Part shown: piece after piece, positions 21,094-32,457 of the stretch | Layout of the letters: each line of letters opens with the position of its first letter | Position numbering within the stretch: the first letter of the stretch is position 1 | The notes under the pieces: model-generated | Databases searched by the model: none | The model's input: the letters and a program-made list of their open reading frames with translations, nothing else | Told to the model about the DNA's origin: nothing | Assembly (NCBI GenBank): GCA_023678885.1 | Contig: CM042958.1 | Span: 8,550,852-8,614,851, forward strand | From: Pogostemon cablin | Taxonomy: Eukaryota > Streptophyta > Magnoliopsida > Lamiales > Lamiaceae | Direction of reading: 5' to 3' | DNA length: 64,000 bases | Made by a program: the position numbers and the translations under genes

Positions 21094-22427
21094 ATGGCGT
21101 CGCCACCACCTCCAGCAGGCGCAGATCTCGTCACCGTCACTCAATCCTCTACCGAGTCTCAGCTCTATTCTCTCGTTTACGGTAATGCATCACAGATTGC
21201 GCACGCACATGCGCTGATACTTGTTGTGTGTTTATATGCAGTAATGTGCTATGCGATGACCTGAATTTCTGAAGTTTAGTTCCGATTCGGATTACAAGCA
21301 ATAGGACGCATTTCGGTTATGAACATGTGTTTTTCATTGAATAATTGTGTGTTTGAGTCCTTTTATCCGTCAATTTAGGTATACTTTCCGATAGACTATC
21401 AATTTCTTCGCAAATCAATACAGTTGTTACTCATAACCTTGTTGGTGTTTTCTTATGCGAGATGATTAAATAAATCTGAAAAGCTTTCCAAATTATGTTT
21501 GCTTCTTTAGTTCAGCTGTCTGTCATCTTACAAACGATTGGATTTATAGCTCTCTTCATTTATACTTGAGTATGGAAGATTTTTTATACTAGATCAGTTT
21601 TAGCCGATTAAACAGACTATAATCAATACGAGTAGATTTCATTCATCTTGAGATGTGCTCGTTAGTAATAATGAAGTCCATGTTTTTTTTAATGTAACGT
21701 ATAATTCCAGAAGAATTACAAAATTAGAGATCTCCGAGCAGCAAGTCTGTTAGTTGTATTTTATGTTAGATGATGTCAAAAGCATCGGTATATGTCTTGA
21801 CTCTGTAATTCATACCATTATCAATAACGTTGAATTCTTTTGCAGTTTCTATATGTTCATATCTACTAATATTCTTATGACTGAGGACATGAAATATTAA
21901 ATACTATGTCAGATTGATAAAATTTCTCACTTACATTTCGTACTTGGTTGTATTCTTTTGTGAGATGAGCAGAACTCTCTCAGAATGTGCAACTTGCGAT
22001 GGACAACATGCTTAAGATGATTAGGTGAGCCCCTGCAGATCCAGTATGCTATACATATTGCATGATTATTACTTTTGAAGACTACAACCTTATGTCAATT
22101 TCATTAATATTTTTCGCCCGTGTTTCGATCTGTTGTCTACTCACTTTCATTTTGTTCTGCATATGATTAGATATCTTACATTCATGTATTGTTGTAAAGC
22201 AAGGGTGACTTTATTATACTGATTCGCTATTGTATTTTAAGTTTAATTGTTTCCACATGAATCTTCACAGTGATATTGATCAGAACTCTACTGTGATAAA
22301 GGAAGATATAGAGAAGTCCAAAGACTCTGTGCTTCAGAGGAAGATTGACTTGGAAAAAGAGAGAGATCAATTTCAGAAAACTGCTTTTGCAGTTCTTGAC
22401 ATGCTCAATAGTCGTGATATCAACTGA
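21094..22427 (+). CDS. Small coiled-coil protein of unknown function, 98 residues, three exons
   Basis: Exons are 21094-21181, 21973-22024 and 22271-22427; all splice sites are GT-AG and phases join cleanly (99 codons with TGA). The N-terminus (MASPPPPAGADL) is Pro/Ala-rich. The rest is a heptad-like helix with alternating charged and hydrophobic residues, including NVQLAMDNMLKMI and IEKSKDSVLQRKIDLEKE. There is no signal peptide, membrane segment or catalytic motif. I do not recognise the family with confidence; the size and helix suggest a subunit or adaptor of a larger complex (BLOC-1-like or Mediator-like would be guesses). It ends only 119 bases from the stop of the opposing KC1-like gene, so 3' UTRs probably overlap. 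Confidence 0.75.
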
Positions 22428-23222
22428 ATTTCTTCATTTCTTTTACAACATGGCTTGAAAGTATTGTATTCACATGATTGTGTATATGCATATTTCAGAA
22501 AATAAGACATGGTATTGACAATTACTCTTTCTGAAGTTGATTGTCCTCAAAAGATGTATAAGTGATCATTGTCCCTTAAAGCATTTATGTCTTCCACTTG
22601 AGATCCATCAGCCATGAGAACTTTGGTTCCCCTTTTCCCGAGCTTTTTTTCTGTGTTCACGAAACACAGTTGCAGTTACAAATTTCACAGCATCCTCTAT
22701 TTTCTAGTTATTAATTCAATTACTAAAGAACAGAAGATATCCAGTTGGGCATGTCAGACCAATGAAAATGTAATGTTTTATAATCACAGAAGTTACTCAC
22801 CTGCTAATATCAGAAGGTCTTGTATTGAATCTGGAAGATGAGCTAGTTTTCCCCCAATTTCTTCTTTTGGTTTGATATCAGGATGATGCCCATGGAGTAT
22901 GTTTGGTGCATGAACCATGGGGCTACCTGAATGATTGGCACTCGTGTAATTAAGGATATGCTAAACATTTTAAATAAATCATTGAACTTTTCTCTTGTTC
23001 CCTTGAATAACAGTCAGGTATGTGCTACGAGAGAATCAATCATACTGTTATCCAGCTTCAACAAAATCACCGACTTATGCCCCACTTGAGCAGGGTAACG
23101 AAAGATACATAGTTTGTTCCTTGGACATTCTTTTTAAGTGTAAACAACTGCGACTAGGTCATCTAGCAAGACTAATGTTTCATTCTCCGAAAAATATGAG
23201 GCACCGAATATTTCCATCACAT

Positions 23223-23224
<2 letters not shown>

Positions 23225-23255
<31 letters not shown>
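23225..23255. repeat. 31-base G homopolymer in intron 11 of the KC1-like gene
   Basis: An uninterrupted run of 31 G on the plus strand (C on the gene strand). It could form G-quadruplex structure on the non-template DNA; exact length may be affected by sequencing. Confidence 0.9.
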
Positions 23256-25310
23256 CTAATAATTAGCCTATTGTTAACTGCCAAGATAGAGAGCAGGTGA
23301 GAGATGGTGGCTCACCTTTGGCATCCTGGACAGGCCCCTCAAGAGTTTGAGTTTCCTCCGTCGATGCTATTGCCTGAATGAGGACAAGTTAAGCATGTTT
23401 CTTTACTTGTCTCCTCATTGAATATATAGTGATGGTTACTTACCTCAACATTAGTTTCACCCAGTAACTCTGTTACAAATGGCATCTCCTGCAGCTCCTC
23501 CTTCTTTAAGCACTTCAAATGCTGAATTCAAAAGCATATTGATTTATTGTAGGAGCTTTACACCATGGAAAGTTATAAGACCTGTGTAGTTACCTGAATA
23601 AAATTATTGACAATGATCTTTCCATCCTCAGTAAGTGGCTCCACCAATTGCTTGAAACTATTGTGACTAATTCTTACTACCTGGGAAAGCCTCTTTGTTC
23701 TCACCGTGAAAGGCTGAGGAATATTGAACATCACCCCTATTTCTCCAAACATCTCCGGACTACTTAATTTTGAAGTAAACTGCAAAATTCCCACTTACTA
23801 CTTTTATTCTGTTGCAGAAGCTGGGCATGCAGTATTTTGCTACTGTTATAATGGAAGCATGGTTGATTGAATGTGTAAGAAGTGTTCTCTACTTATTAGT
23901 GCATCAGATGATCATCATACCTGTTCCATTCAGTTCTTGTTTGTAAACACGCCCTGCAGTTTTATAAATTTTATGACATGGCCTGAAGAAATACACAAAA
24001 GAATAATGGAATCAGGTTATGGTCCATACCACTGCTCCTGATACCATGATGTAATAATCTGTTGATATCTCGTTTTGTATAACTATATCCACTTTGGGCG
24101 GATAATATTCTGCTCTCATCTCTGGAACCTGTGAAGATGAAGACCAGGTTAGCTTGAAGGCCACTACAGAGAAGGAAAATAGGTGACATTGGTTACTATA
24201 AGAAAGGTGATGTTACCAACTGAACGATGAAATCTTCGGAGACTCCTTTGAAAAGGTAGCTGTTCTCTACAATTGCACGGAAGAGATGCTGTGCGATTCC
24301 TGACCTTATAGCCTTAGGTAGGTCTTGGAGCACCTCTTCTTGCTGAAGTTCTGCAGTCTTGAATTTGAGTGTGACATGTGCCAGCATTTGCTCTTTTAAG
24401 CTTTCTGGGAGTCTGTTCTTGCTTGAATAGTTTAGTACCTCATGGATTGCGTCTCTCTTCAAGTTCAAAAATAGTTAGTGTTAGTGTATATGTATACATG
24501 TGTGTGTGCATGCGGAGTTTTCTGAAGTTTGAGAACATGATGATTGGTTATTGCTAATTAAGGCATTTATATGTTGATACGATTTATAAAAGTGATGATG
24601 GTGGTGTTCAGGTGGGAGAAAATTACCATGGCAAGCGTACGAATGGAGCTGTGGACGATAAGGTTGATCATGTTGCCGATCAAGTAGGCAGTAAGGCCGA
24701 TGTTGAAAAGCATGTAGAAGATGGAGAAAATTTTCTCCCCTGTATTGACTGCATGGAGGTCGCCATATCCAGTGGTTGTGAGGGTGACAATTGACCAGTA
24801 CATGGCATATGTGTATCCTAGCCAGACACTTCTGGTCTTAAAATTAGGGACTTGTGATCCTATCCATGTGTTATCGGACGTGCGATAATGTATAGCCAGC
24901 CAGCAATGTGTACGGCAAACAGCGTCACCTGTTATCAAGAAATGAATTCTCTGGAAATCAAGGTGGGGATTGAGGAAGAGAAGAGAGACGTACACAGATG
25001 AGCTTAGAGGTTCTTGTCCAGAAGTAGCTGAAACGAGTGTCCTTCTCCATCCTGATGGAATCAACACATGAATGTTTATGTTTATACTATACTACACTGA
25101 TTGTGTTTGTGTTCAGACAAAACAGGTGGCATACATATATACCTTGAGAAGAATTCACTGACGCGCCTGAGTCGCCACAGCCTGAGTAAGTTGAGGAATC
25201 CAAAGGAGCCTCCACGGTGCATTTTCCCAGTGAAAAGCCGGTAGATAATTTGGAAGGGGAGAGTGGAGGCCACATCCATGGGGAACCATAGATGCGAAAT
25301 ATACCTGAGT

Positions 25311-26700
25311 CTTGCTTGACTTCATTCGAGAAGGTATCGGAGATGATCGAACATTTTCATTCGAGATGATCGAATTGCAAAAAGTATTGAGCCTTGCTTG
25401 ACTTCATTCGAGAAGGTATCGGGATTATCTGTCAATGCCCAAAAATCCAACATTTTCACGGTTGGGGTGGCGACTCCCATCTTGAGCATCATTACAGAAA
25501 TCTTTCCATACAAAAAAGGTATGCTTCCCTTCAAATACTTGGGGATTCCCATTTGTAGTAAAAGGATTGGTGTGAATGACTTCAACCCCCTATTGAATGA
25601 TGTTAACAACATGATTCATAAGTGGTCTTCTAAGCTCCTTTCGTTCACAGGAAGATTAGAGCTTATCACTTCAGGCATCTATGGTGTATTATCATTCTGG
25701 TGTGCTATGGTGACAGTGCCGGCAGTTGTCATTGGTAGAGTGGAAACCATGATAAGACGGTATCTTTGGGGTTCAAAGGCTAGTGCTGTAAGTTGGAAAG
25801 ATGTCACTCAACCGAAGCACAATGGGGGATTGGGGTTGAAGGACATATCCACATGGAATACGGCCCTTCTAGCAGCGGCACTTTGGGACATTCATAGGGA
25901 GGCCACTTCACTGTGGATAAGGTGGATCCACTCAGTGTACCTTACAGAGTATGATTGGATAGTGGTTACTCCAACTGCGAACTCTTCGTACATTTGGAGA
26001 ACCATGATCCAATTAAGAAACAGAATAGCACGTGTGGAAGGAGAGGGAGATACAGTGGATCAAATTATGAATGCTTGTGTTCATGGGAAGTTCCTTCCTT
26101 CTATACTGTATCAGAAGCTGAGGAATGATGAGACAGAAGATACAACGTTTGTATATAAGCAAATCTGGCATAAGTGGATTGTAAGAAAGTATAGCTTTAT
26201 GGCTTCTGCATAGAGGAAGAGTATACACCAAGGATAGAGTGTGGAATCTGAATGGTGATACAACATGTGGGTTTTGTGTGGGGAGTGCAGAGACGCAGAC
26301 TCATCTTTTCTTCCAATGTCCATATACACAACGTATATGGGACATAGTGAAGAGTAAGATTGGATGGAGGCACCGTATCACATCTGTAGCTGATGGATTT
26401 CGGAAGATACATGCAGACACCAGAAACGACAAGAAGGTTCGGAGACTCTTCGTCATCTCCTTTGCATCCATGATATACTATATATGGATGGAACGAAATG
26501 CTCTCCAGTTCGGTTCGAGGATGTTTTCTCCAGCACACATTGCAGACAAAGTCATTTCTCAGATCGTTAGTTTGTATTTGAATTATGGCATTGTAACATC
26601 CTAAGTGTGATGCTAAGAATGTAGTGATAGAATTTCGATTTTAACATGGTGCTTATGTACTTTGTAACCATTGAAACTGAAATAAACATTTACCAATTTC
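25311..26700 (+). mobile_element. 5'-truncated LINE retrotransposon fragment in intron 2 of the KC1-like gene
   Basis: Inserted antisense to the host gene. Plus-strand coding from about 25370 shows the end of a LINE reverse transcriptase (FEKVSGLSVNAQKSNIF, FKYLGIP, GRLELI, RYLWGS, WKDVTQPKHNGGLGLKD). A frameshift near 26200 follows. Then comes the zf-RVT region with CGFCVGSAETQTHLFFQCPY (C-x2-C ... H ... C) to 26604. The 3' tail near 26680 (AATAAACATTTACC) fits a LINE end. The YADD active site and endonuclease are absent, so it is dead. The segment 25310-25343 repeats 25391-25425 almost exactly. Confidence 0.8.
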
Positions 26701-27125
26701 AGTATACATATCACAGCAGGGCAGTGTGAGTAGTGTCATTTTTTGGTTGAGTATAATAAGGGAGCAGTTAATGTATGACCTGATTGCAATCTTTTTGTGA
26801 TCAACAACGAGCAGATATGTGGATTTGTCTAAGTAGGCGACGAAGAAAGTGAGAACGATATCGATGGCGAAGAAGGCATCAACTACCAGATCAACAGGCA
26901 AGAGTGCACTGGTTGACATTTTACTGAATGCTAGCTCCAAAGGTGACGACCACGCTGAGTACACCACCAGCACTACCAGAAAGGTTTGCCACAACCTGCA
27001 TGCCCTTTTTTTAAATCAATATTACAGCTATATCTTTCTGTCTTATTTTCTCTATTTCACAAGATAGTCTCATGATACTTTGTCATCTGAACAATATGAA
27101 CTACTAAACATCACGTTAATTAGTA

Positions 27126-27382
27126 CTCCCTACGAAGTTGACACACTTTCCTTTTTGGTTTATCCCACTAAAGTTGACACATTTCCTTTTTAATACATGG
27201 ACCCACACAAAAAACTATTAATCTATTCTCATGGGCCCCACATATCACCTCTAATACAACTACCCACTACACATTAAATATTATTTCTCTCACTTCACTT
27301 TACTCCACTTTACATTAAATTATTATACTCCTTAATCTCCGTGCCCAAAGAAAATTATATCAATTTCTATGTTACGGAGGAG
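27126..27382. mobile_element. Stowaway-like MITE in intron 1 of the KC1-like gene
   Basis: The left end is CTCCCTACGAAGTTGACAC and the inverted right end CTCCTCCGTAACATAGAAA, with TA at 27124-27125 and 27383-27384. It is very close along its whole length to the element at 51685-51949, including AAGTTGACACATTTCCTTTT. Confidence 0.85.
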
Positions 27383-28244
27383 TATAATAATAGGTCACCT
27401 AGCTAGGCTTCAGTTATAGATGCATGTGAGTGGTAATGATATGCATATGTAGGTTTAGAGGTTGGAATTTCTTGAACATCATTTGAAAATTTATCTGATT
27501 CAACAACTCTAAATGAACATTAGGACCAATATTATATCTAAGCTAGGTATATTATTAATTCCATGTATATTTGATTACAAAAGATATGTTTTGATTAGAC
27601 TAAATTTTGACTAACCATTGACACGGTGCTCTTAATTTCCAATTAAAATTATTTAAAAAAATATGTGAAAAAGTCAATTAACATGGGCTTTGGGCTTTTA
27701 CCTTAGATGTAGTCACGCTTAAAAGTTAATTGCCCGCAAGATAGAGAACAAAAATGCTTAAATCATGCGCATTAATTAAGATGATTTATTTCCTAATTAA
27801 TTTCTTTCGAATAAAATATAAAATAAAAATAGTTATATTTATGTCATGTCATTTAGTAAAAGATTATCACGTACGCATATAATAAATGGAAAAGATTTCA
27901 AGAATATTCAAACATAGAAAATATTAATGAAATTGCGATATGAAGTATACCCGTTAATTAGATATGTACGCAAATACATATACGGGTTTAATAATCAACG
28001 TGATGGATACTAAGCAAAATTCACAAATATTTACTGCAATAAAAACAAAAGTAAAAATATAGAGAAGCAAAGTCTTAAGGAAAGAACTTGTGAAAATTCA
28101 CACACACAATTATATGGATGTGTGTGTCTTTATAATATCAATCAATCACAACCAACCTTAACATTCGCAAAATATATATGTAAAGATTAAAAGATTACAT
28201 ATATGGTATGTGCATCTCTAATATTAGATGAATGAATGAAGTTG

Positions 28245-28248
<4 letters not shown>

Positions 28249-28278
<30 letters not shown>
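28249..28278. repeat. (GA)n microsatellite at the intron 1 donor
   Basis: About 15 GA units (CT on the gene strand), only 8 bases inside the start of intron 1 of the KC1-like gene. Confidence 0.95.
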
Positions 28279-28280
<2 letters not shown>

Positions 28281-28454
28281 TACTGGCCTGTATCTTCGAT
28301 CATAAGGTGCAACAATAAATCTTTTCAAAGTAGGCGTATTTTCACCGACAACTGTACTAAAAGCAGGCAACAAACTGGAGTGGCGGCGGAAGAGCAGCGG
28401 CATCGGCGATCTCATCTCCGACGACAACGGCGACCTCCCCTCCGACACTGCCAT

Positions 28455-31400
28455 ATTTTCAAATATATCAAAAACACAAAACTAATTTCAACTAATATTA
28501 TGCATACATACAAGAGACTATTTAACAAGCTGCTGGGGAAATGCTAATGGAGTATATATTATTGCCTTTGGTTTACTATGAAAGTATAAATTTGGAGTAG
28601 TGGGGTTCATGAGAGTTGTATTTATATTTACTATATATATTGTCAGGTAATAGTAATCCTATATTTTAATTAAGATAACGTAATATTTATGTACAATTGT
28701 TTGACTTATCCGAAGGTTGTCTGGCATGGATTCAGGGTTTTGTAGGCATCAAACTCATAAATTGCATTTATTGGACATAAAATAAATAATATCTCCAGAG
28801 ACATGTATAGAGTAAAACACATCAATGGAGGGCTTATTAATGGAATAAATAAATAAACACAATTAATGGATTCATGTCAACCCTTTGATACAATATTTCA
28901 TCTCGTATATCAATTCATATATTATCACTTATATAATTGATATTAATGATATGTAATTGATAGGATATAATCCAACCATTAAGATTTATATTTTTCTTTT
29001 AAACATAATATTTTTATCTCTATCTCTTCGTATTAATTATCCAAAAATATAATAAAAAATAACAAACCAAAATAATATAGAGAATTGGGATTTGGGATCA
29101 CAGGTCAACAATTTCAGAGGCTGAGGTTGCCATAAATATTGAGGTCGTAGTCGGACCGCCATACACCTCGATTTGGTAAAATGCACTGCTTGGATAAAAT
29201 TGCCTCATTGTTTCTCTTATTTATGAATTTTGTTCAATATTAATTTGTGCCCCAATTCTCCACTTTTGTGTTTAATTAAGCACTGCATGCAATTTTCTAT
29301 ACAAAATGAAGAATGGAAAGCGTACTAAATATAGTACTAACAAAATTACAATTAAAATTAAAGGAGAATAACAAAAATTACAACTAAAATTAAAGGAGAA
29401 GAAGCAGATAATCTTCTTACAATTTTGTATAGAATTTTCGAAGAAAACAGCCTGTAGAAGTCGAGTCAAGGTAGAACCTCTTCTCGCAAGAAGCCCGGGT
29501 AGTGCGGGTAGACTCCGACGAACAAAAGAGGATGGAGATAACTATGATGTAAATGCTTTGTGATGCAAGTGCTCGTTGATTGTGATGTGTTGGAATGCAT
29601 TGTGAACGACTCTATTTATAGGCACACCATTCGACTCAGTCATAATGACGATTGCGTGATTTACGACGTATTAATTGCTGATGTCGTAATTTTCTCTAAT
29701 CAGCAATTATGACGAATTAATTGTTGGTGGCGTAATTACCTCTAATCAGCAATTACGGAGGGTTATTGCGTCCAGGTTCAACGAATCTTTACACACACGT
29801 GATTCGTCTTTACAGCTTGACCTGATGGCGTAATTTACTCTAATAATCAGCAATTATGACGAATTAATTGCTGGTAGCGTAATTACCTATAATCAGCGAT
29901 TATGGAGAATTATTACGTTCAGGTTCAACGAATTTTTAAGTTATTCGTCTTTACGGCTTTACCTGATATTTGGGGATTTCCCTCCCACATATTTAATGTG
30001 GGATAATAATTTCGTATTAATCCCCGCTTTATTACGTTTCATCTAACCTCTCCAATAGGTGAGCCAAATTACACTCACTCACTACACTCATTTAATTGGT
30101 GATTAATTTAGCAATTAATCCTTACTAATCAATTAAATTTAATTAATTAATTAAATTAATTCCTACAATTTTCGTATATTACTTTTTTCTATTAGATGTA
30201 GCAATTTTCTTATATTATCATCTTGAAATGTGAATAATCTGAGAAAATACTTTTGTATTACTAAAATAAATAAATTAAGACGCAAGTATAATTGATATTA
30301 ACGTTAATTATAAACTTTTAAAGTAGCAAAAGTATAATGAATTAGGACTAAAGAAATTATATAATTCGATTAAATTAATAAAATTCAATCTCTTGAAAGA
30401 AAAATAATTTATACAACTAATAAGAATTAGCTCACTTAAAAGTATAAGTGTACGTATTTAATTAATCAATCTTACAATTATGCATCCCCTTCGGTTTTAT
30501 AACTCAGATTCCTCACTGGAAAGTGAAAATGCTTTATTGGAGTAAGATTATTACGGCTCAGAGGAAATACTGCTTGTAAAATGCAATAAATGAGCTTATG
30601 ACAGATTTCTCAATCGTAATCTGATGAATAATTTTTTTTATCTGTAATGTGATTATTCAGTTTGATTTATTTCACTCCTATTTCGGCTCTTATACATGTT
30701 GTTACTATGGTAGCCCCCGAGGTATCCATTTTTATAGAATATCTTGTTTTGACTGTATCGCACTATGTATCATTTGATAACCCCCAAAATCTTAAATGGA
30801 GGAAATCCGAAGATAGTTACCGCTAGAGAGATCTCAACAAAATAAATAAATTATAAAATATGTTATTTATGTCGTATGTGATTAATTTTAAAGTTAAAAA
30901 TTTATTTATTGGGTTATTTGATTGAGTGTAATTATTTGTGCTCAAAATTTGATCATATAATAATTTTATCGAATACTCCCTTCTTAGTTTGATAGATGTG
31001 TTTTAAAAACTTTTATCACACTATTTATACTTGGATTAAACTCAAGAATATAACGGAAATTAAGTAGAAAAATAAAAGACGTCAACTAAAATTTGAAAAG
31101 TAAAGAACGCAATTTTATTTTAGAGTTTGTCTCATTCTAAACAAAATTCACATAAATCTTCATTAAACTATTATATCCTCTAAGATATGTGATAAATCAC
31201 ATCTAACTTTTAATTATATTCAAATAACACTAAGCCCAAAAAGGAGGCATCAACTCGATGTAAAATAATCATAAATTATCAGGGCATGCTAGAGGATACA
31301 AATAAATATTTTGAATTTATTTTACAAAACACACAAGTATTTTTTGCAATTTTTAAAGTACTACTTACACTGAAGATGGTGAAAGAATAGATACCCAGAA

Positions 31401-32457
31401 AGGAAAAAGGAAAAAAAAGGATGGCAAAAAAAAGTTGACCCTTTCAGGCTTTAACATCATGCACCGACCTAGGATATTTATTTCCAAATGGGGCAAAGAG
31501 GTTGCCATAAATATACTGATAATATAGAGGGATGCAATATAGTTGACCTTAGATATTAAATTAATAAGATGAATAAAATTCAGTGTGATATGTGAAGATA
31601 GCAATGCAGATTAAATTAATAAAATGAATAAAAGTCAGAGAGAGATGTGAAGATAGCAATACAGATTGCAGCATAATTATTTCAATACAAGTATTTAACT
31701 GCCACCACTTGTCACATAGAATTTAAATAAATAGAAGAGTTGATCTTCATAGGAAATAATCATAAAAATTTTATTTTTATTTCATATATGTACCAGATTC
31801 AAAATCACATTCAGCACTTTGTTCACAGAGAGTCATCAATAACAAAAAAAACTGATTGTTTCTAGAAATCAAGATCTGGAAAGAAAAAAAAAAGAATATA
31901 AAAGTAGAGAATGATGGAAGCTACAAAATAGATCATTGGGTGTGAAGAAAATGATACATGGCTATACATGACGACTTACTTGAAAGGGGTAAACCTTAAA
32001 ACCTGGAACCCCTCCCTGGTTTATGAGGATCCGATTCTCTACCTCGTGCAAAAACCCGGTACCCACAAGTTCGTTCAAACTTCAACACATAGAAACTATG
32101 AACAAGTGTTGCGACTTCATCTTTCATCTTGAAGTTTCACGCATCATGTATTTGCTACAACACCTGGATACAAAAAAACCCACAAAAGGAACAGTAACCT
32201 GTTTGTGATGGAAGTGTGCTCTTCTGCGCGACAATGCATTTCTTCAACACAATGCCTGTATTAGAATCACTGGAGCTAGCAGCTTAGTTCACTTCTGGTC
32301 TGGGCAGATCAACCACACAGGCCAAATTTCGTACCAGCATCCATAAGAACCATGAATTTCAGAGAAGCAAAATGGTTCTCATACTTGCAAGGCAGTGAAC
32401 AGCAAATCACGAGACGGATATAATGACCTCAAATAAACATTTTCTCAAGTGGTATAG
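28455..32457. other. 4-kb intergenic region between two minus-strand genes
   Basis: The first few hundred bases should contain the KC1-like promoter. The rest is AT-rich without supported genes. It holds a 144-bp tandem duplication (29685-29972) and a shorter direct repeat near 31560-31670 (AGATTAAATTAATAAAATGA type). 29453-30167 has TGTAG...CTACA ends and a CTATTTATAGG box, vaguely like a solo LTR, but no matching target duplication flanks it, so I do not call one. Confidence 0.45.
29685..29972. repeat. 144-bp tandem duplication
   Basis: Units at 29685-29828 and 29829-29972 share CAGCAATTATGACGAATTAA, CAGGTTCAACGAAT and TTATTCGTCTTTAC-like blocks with scattered changes. Shorter AATCAGCAATTA modules recur inside each unit. 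Confidence 0.75.

Larger units (their letters stand above)
22547..28454 (-). pseudogene. KC1/KAT3-like Shaker-family potassium channel gene, decayed
   Basis: Thirteen exons can be read: 28454-28288, 26995-26780, 25304-25143, 25051-24994, 24928-24627, 24456-24217, 24128-24030, 23953-23921, 23779-23594, 23521-23444, 23373-23316, 22926-22801, 22650-22547. They encode an N-terminus with DRRYR, S1-S2 (FLVVLVVYSAW, FAIDIVLTFFVAYLD), S4 (LRLWRLRRV), the pore TTTGYGD, a C-linker, a cyclic-nucleotide-binding fold (FGEIGVMFNIPQPFTVRT) and a KHA tail ending DNDHLYIF. Resemblance is closest to AtKC1/KAT3, a silent subunit that modulates inward K+ channels at the plasma membrane. Lesions: exon 5 is 302 bases and shifts frame near 24895, reaching TAG at 24860-24862, as if about 10 bases were lost; exon 8 has an in-frame TGA at 23930-23932; intron 2 holds a LINE fragment. 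Intron 1 starts with GC. Two independent lesions make function unlikely. Confidence 0.8.

Noticed and set aside
24612..24794. Plus-strand ORF over the channel pore exon
   Set aside because: Antisense shadow of exon 5 of the KC1-like gene.
29453..30167. Solo LTR
   Set aside because: Ends read TGTAG...CTACA and a TATA-like box exists, but the 5-bp flanks do not match and no internal retroelement sequence is near.
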